From NCBI RefSeq assembly GCF_004345855.1, contig NZ_SLXN01000009.1, positions 1 through 64,000 of the forward strand: 64,000 bases of DNA. The letters are read 5' to 3'. The translations under genes were made by a program, and so were the position numbers. The notes under the pieces were generated by a model. The model was not told the DNA's origin. It saw only the letters and a program-made list of their open reading frames with translations, and searched no databases. This DNA is from Sphingomonas sp. BK235 (lineage in GTDB: Bacteria; Pseudomonadota; Alphaproteobacteria; Sphingomonadales; Sphingomonadaceae). This document shows positions 61,146-64,000 of this stretch, one piece after another; the stretch's first letter is position 1, and each line of letters begins with the position of its first letter.

Positions 61146-61992
61146 GCAGCCCCTCGTCGCTCAGCCAGTCGGCGAGCCGGTCGGGCCAGTGCTGGATCGC
61201 GAGCCGCTCGTCATGGACGCCGACGTTGAAGCCGTGCCCGACCCCCGCGAACAGGTGGAGCTCGGCCGGGGTGCCGGCGCGCTGGAGCTGCTGGAACAAG
61301 GCGAGCGCGGGCGCGGCGCAGCAATCGTCGAGCGTCCCCGCGGCGATGAAGGCGGGCGGCGCCCCCGCGGCCGCCGGCGCGGGGATGCCGAGCGGGCCGG
61401 GATAGAGCAGCACCTGGAAATCGGGGCGCGCGCTGACCCGGTCGACCGCGTCGCGCGCGCGCTCGTCGGGCGGCGCGGGATGGTCCGCCACCAGCGTCAC
61501 CAGCTCGCCCCCGGCGGAGAAGCCCATCAGCCCGATCCGGCGCGGGTCCACCCCGTAATCGGCGGCGCGCGCGCGCACCAGCCGCACCGCGCGCCGCGCG
61601 TCCGCCGCGGCGTCGCGCTCGATCGCATAGGGTGAGCCGGGCTCGCGCGCGAGCCGGTAGCGCAGCACGAACACGGTGATGCCATAGCGCGTCAGCAGGC
61701 GCGCGGGCGCGACGCCCTCGTTCTGGAACACCAGCATGCGATGCCCCCCGCCCGGCGCGAGGATGATCGCGGTGCGCCCCGCATGCGCGGCGCGCGGGCG
61801 GAACACGGTGAGCGAGGGGCGATGGACGTTGTGGACATAGGCGCCGCGCTCGAGCTGCTCGGGCTCGCGCGCGCGCGCGCCCGCGCCGGGGGCGTCGCCC
61901 GGCCACAGCGCGATCACCTCCGCCGCCTCGGGCGTCGCCGCGGCGAGCGCCACGGGCAGCAGCAGCGCGGCGAGGAGGGACGATCGGGACAT
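61114..61992 (-). CDS. Secreted alpha/beta hydrolase (acetylesterase-like)
   Basis: 292 residues with signal peptide 1-20 (LAALLLPVALAAATP). The oxyanion segment IILAPGGGHRMLV, elbow MGFSAGGELVT (GFSAGG), and late GVGHGFNV with the catalytic His mark an esterase-lipase of the BD-FAE/xylan-acetylesterase type. Exported to the periplasm. Could de-acetylate glycans, which fits the sugar genes elsewhere in the window, but it stands alone. Its end overlaps the acyltransferase end by 32 bases. Confidence 0.86.
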   Translation of the reverse strand: MSRSSLLAALLLPVALAAATPEAAEVIALWPGDAPGAGARAREPEQLERGAYVHNVHRPSLTVFRPRAAHAGRTAIILAPGGGHRMLVFQNEGVAPARLLTRYGITVFVLRYRLAREPGSPYAIERDAAADARRAVRLVRARAADYGVDPRRIGLMGFSAGGELVTLVADHPAPPDERARDAVDRVSARPDFQVLLYPGPLGIPAPAAAGAPPAFIAAGTLDDCCAAPALALFQQLQRAGTPAELHLFAGVGHGFNVGVHDERLAIQHWPDRLADWLSDEGLLTPPRDPPAR

Positions 61993-62164
61993 GCGCGCGG
62001 CTCCACCGACGGCACCGGGCGCGCCGCCGCTTCTCGCGCGGATGTGGCACGATATCCCGCCGCCTGTCGACGGCGCGCGCGGGGGCAAGTCTGTGTTGCG
62101 CGCGGCGGCGCTACCGCCGGCGCGGCGGATCGCGGACAGCAGCGGCACCCAGCAGGAGCCCGAT

Positions 62165-62557
62165 ATGATCCACCCCATCCACGCCGCGACGCTCGACCGG
62201 CTCGCCGCCACGCTCGACCGCGACGCCCCTGTCGTCATGCTCAACCTGCTGCGCTTCGACCCCGCGGGCGGGCAGGCGCGCTATTTCGGCGACTATGTCC
62301 CCGCCTTCCGCCGCATCGCCGCCGCGCTGGGGATCGAGGGGATCGCGCCGCTCTGGAGCGGCGCGGTCGCCGCCCCGCTCGCCGCGCCCGCGGGCGAGGC
62401 ATGGGACGCGGTGGTGCTGGTGCGCTATCCGCGACTGGCGGACTTCGCCGCGATCGTTTCCAGCGCGGCCTATCGCCGCGACGCCGCGCCGCACCGCGAG
62501 GCGGCGTTGCACGACTGGCGGCTGATCGCGCAGACCGAGCTGGCGCGCGCGGCCTAG
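62165..62557 (+). CDS. DUF1330 domain protein
   Basis: 130 residues. Ferredoxin-like alpha/beta barrel of the DUF1330 type: PVVMLNLLRFDPAGGQARYFGDYVPAFRRIA, then WDAVVLVRYPRLADFAAIVSSAAYRRDAAPHREAAL. Small cytoplasmic protein of unknown function; relatives often sit near redox enzymes. ATG at 62165 follows CAGGAGC; the frame is open upstream to 61991 but without family-like sequence. Confidence 0.83.
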   Translation: MIHPIHAATLDRLAATLDRDAPVVMLNLLRFDPAGGQARYFGDYVPAFRRIAAALGIEGIAPLWSGAVAAPLAAPAGEAWDAVVLVRYPRLADFAAIVSSAAYRRDAAPHREAALHDWRLIAQTELARAA

Positions 62558-62598
62558 CGCCGGCGCCAGCCCGGTTGAAATCGAGCAATGGGAAGGGC

Positions 62599-63144
62599 TT
62601 AGCGCCTCAAGTCGTTGGTGCGGTAGAAGGCCGCCAGTGCGCCGCCCGTTACAATCTGCATCTTGGGCAGGCTGATGCCAGCGGTCATAGCGCGATAGCG
62701 GATGCGGTTAGCTCTAGTTGCGACGACGATGTGCCGGATCATGTCCCATTTCACGCTATCGCGACCGCCCTCCAGAGCGCCGCGCCGATCGCGCTCGAAC
62801 CAGCAGCGTCGAATGTACCTATACAGGCTGGTTGTCGTTGGAACGTCGAGAAGAATGAAGCCGGTCGCTCGTTTCAGCCGTTGCGGGAGCAGCCGGGAAT
62901 AGTTGCCGTCGATCACCCAGCGGTCGCCAGTGATGGCCTTGTCGTGAAGCGCGGCAAAATCCTCTGGCGGTCGTGGAACCCAGTCGGTGTGCGGAAGATG
63001 GTGTAGCTGGTCGAGGTGAACAACCTCCAACCCTCTCGCTCGCCCGATGGCCTCCGCCAATGTGGACTTACCGCTGTTCGATGGCCCCATGATACAGATG
63101 CGTGTTCCTAGATCGTCCAGCTTCATGGCACCGACGTACCTCAT
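62599..63144 (-). CDS. P-loop kinase/AAA-type ATPase of low GC
   Basis: 181 residues (ATG 63126 would give 175). Walker A GPSNSGKST (20-28) after RICIM, LIDxx-like HLDQLHHLPHTDWVPRP and WVIDGNYS typify adenylate-kinase-like (FlaR/topology modulation) P-loop proteins, which phosphorylate small substrates. Visibly lower GC and more A/T-ending codons than all neighbours, suggesting recent transfer. A mid-protein Arg-rich segment (YIRRCWFERDRRG) would be the lid. Substrate unknown. Confidence 0.82.
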   Translation of the reverse strand: MRYVGAMKLDDLGTRICIMGPSNSGKSTLAEAIGRARGLEVVHLDQLHHLPHTDWVPRPPEDFAALHDKAITGDRWVIDGNYSRLLPQRLKRATGFILLDVPTTTSLYRYIRRCWFERDRRGALEGGRDSVKWDMIRHIVVATRANRIRYRAMTAGISLPKMQIVTGGALAAFYRTNDLRR

Positions 63145-63221
63145 CGCTTCGCTAATATAATCGCGCCACCGCGCCCGCGGGAGCACCGCGCCGGTTCGCA
63201 CCGGATCTGTTACCCCTGAGC

Positions 63222-64000
63222 TCAGACGTCGAGCGCGGGGGTGTGGCGCCGCAGGAAGCCGATCAGCTGCTCGACCCGCGGCAGCGTCAGCCGGGTGTCG
63301 CGCCGCAGCAGCGTCACCGCGGTGGCGGTGTCGCGCCAGCCGCGCAGCAGCTCCACCATCTCGCCCGCGCGCAGCGCCTCGGCGGCGAGGAACAGCGGCG
63401 CGCAGGCGATGCCGACGCCGTCGCGCGCGGCGCGCCACCCCGCCTCGCCGTCGTCGAACACCAGCTGCGGGTCGGGGGTCAGCCGCTGCGCCGCGCCGGT
63501 GTCGGGCGCGCGGAAGCGCCAGTGGCGCACCAGCCCGTCGTCGCTCGCGCGGAAGCCGATCAGCCGGTGCCCGTGCAGCGCCTCCGGCGTGTCAGGCACC
63601 GTCCGCCCCGCGAGATAGGCGGGCGCGGCGCAGACCACCCAGGGCGAGACGAACCAGGGCTGACGCACGTGCCCCGGCACGTCGTCGAGCGGCCCGGTGC
63701 GGATCGCGAGGTCGATGCCATGGTCGGCGAGGTCGAGCCGCTCGTTGCTCGATCGCAGGTCGAGCCGCAGCGCGGGCAGCTCGCGCGCGAGCGCGGGGAG
63801 CAGCGGGACGAGGCAATGCCGCAGCAGCGCGACCGGCGCGGTGAGCCGTACCCAGCCGCCGTCGGCGTCGCGCCGCGCCCCCAGCGTGCGCGCGGCCTCG
63901 CCCATCGCGTGCAGCGCCGCGCGCGCGGGCGCGACCAGCGCCTCGCCTTCCGCGGTGGGGGAGGTGGCATGGGTCGAGCGGTGGAGCAGCTTGACCCCGT
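63222..64000 (-). CDS. LysR-family regulator, cut by the right edge
   Basis: Partial: only the C-terminal part of the gene (about 259 codons) is in the window; the N-terminal half of the HTH lies beyond base 64000. The visible N-terminal sequence VKLLHRSTHATSPTAEGEALV is the end of the LysR wing. It is followed by the substrate-binding domain (VRLTAPVALLRHCLVPLLPALARELPALRLDL, RTGPLDDVPGHVRQP, GVGIACAPLF). Its target is unknown; LysR genes usually control the gene divergent from them, which here lies outside the window. Confidence 0.88.
   Translation of the reverse strand, partial: GVKLLHRSTHATSPTAEGEALVAPARAALHAMGEAARTLGARRDADGGWVRLTAPVALLRHCLVPLLPALARELPALRLDLRSSNERLDLADHGIDLAIRTGPLDDVPGHVRQPWFVSPWVVCAAPAYLAGRTVPDTPEALHGHRLIGFRASDDGLVRHWRFRAPDTGAAQRLTPDPQLVFDDGEAGWRAARDGVGIACAPLFLAAEALRAGEMVELLRGWRDTATAVTLLRRDTRLTLPRVEQLIGFLRRHTPALDV

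Noticed and set aside
1..64000. CRISPR array, tRNA, rRNA, integrase or transposase
   Set aside because: Looked for regular spaced repeats, cloverleaf-like segments and recombinase motifs; none seen.

Overview
The window is very GC-rich chromosomal DNA (by eye well over two thirds G+C). It reads as a member of the Sphingomonadales, most likely Sphingomonas or a close relative. The basis is the six large TonB-dependent receptors, several with the alphaproteobacterial IVVTG TonB-box/plug start; FecI-type sigma factors; Tat-exported ferritin-like proteins; and intergenic palindromes with GGATCCCGGAC and TGAGCTTGTCGAAG cores. I found no rRNA, tRNA, CRISPR array, transposase or phage gene.

Region by region: 1-474 is a repeat-rich intergenic end. 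475-1997 holds a small membrane-anchored protein and a metallophosphatase. 2151-9314 carries an autotransporter, then a FecI sigma factor, FecR and a TonB receptor with a signalling (STN) domain, chained by start/stop overlaps. 9339-13914 is a minus-strand group: GMC oxidoreductase, gluconate-2-dehydrogenase subunit-3-like protein and two degenerate ferritin-like Tat proteins. 14060-22870 is a carbohydrate-uptake region with two TonB receptors around a GH105-type unsaturated glucuronyl hydrolase and a DUF2264 protein, suggesting use of an acidic plant or algal polysaccharide. 23109-26595 has a nitronate monooxygenase, a Kef-type K+/H+ antiporter and a ModE-like regulator facing a TonB receptor (26683-29097). 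29215-31205 is an OmpR/histidine-kinase pair, followed by small metabolic genes (DUF4177-like, RidA, CPBP protease, TetR). 33364-39572 is housekeeping/accessory: esterase, PadR plus membrane protein, two SDRs, Gfo/Idh/MocA and an HxlR regulator. 39636-42626 has an outer-membrane barrel protein and a second ferritin-like pair, this time with intact di-iron ligands. 43031-50003 is a second sugar operon (TonB receptor, DUF4965 glutaminase-A-like protein, GH127 beta-L-arabinofuranosidase). 50145-55287 has TetR/aldo-keto reductase with clear tandem operators, then an orphan FecI-like sigma factor next to a TonB receptor. 55685-64000 has a second PadR module driving a protein with FtsW/RodA (SEDS) motifs, then a methyltransferase, esterases, a TIR-domain protein, an acyltransferase, a low-GC P-loop kinase and a truncated LysR regulator at the right edge.

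Taken together the window is a surface-uptake region: receptors for complex substrates paired with local regulators (FecI/FecR, ModE-like, TetR, PadR, HxlR) and periplasmic sugar-processing enzymes. The observations most worth a second look are the PadR-coupled SEDS-like fusion with its leaderless promoter, the TIR protein, the intact/degenerate ferritin-like pairs with a shared C-terminal motif, the ModE-like/TonB-receptor module with direct repeats, and a nested inverted-repeat element at 42826-42960.
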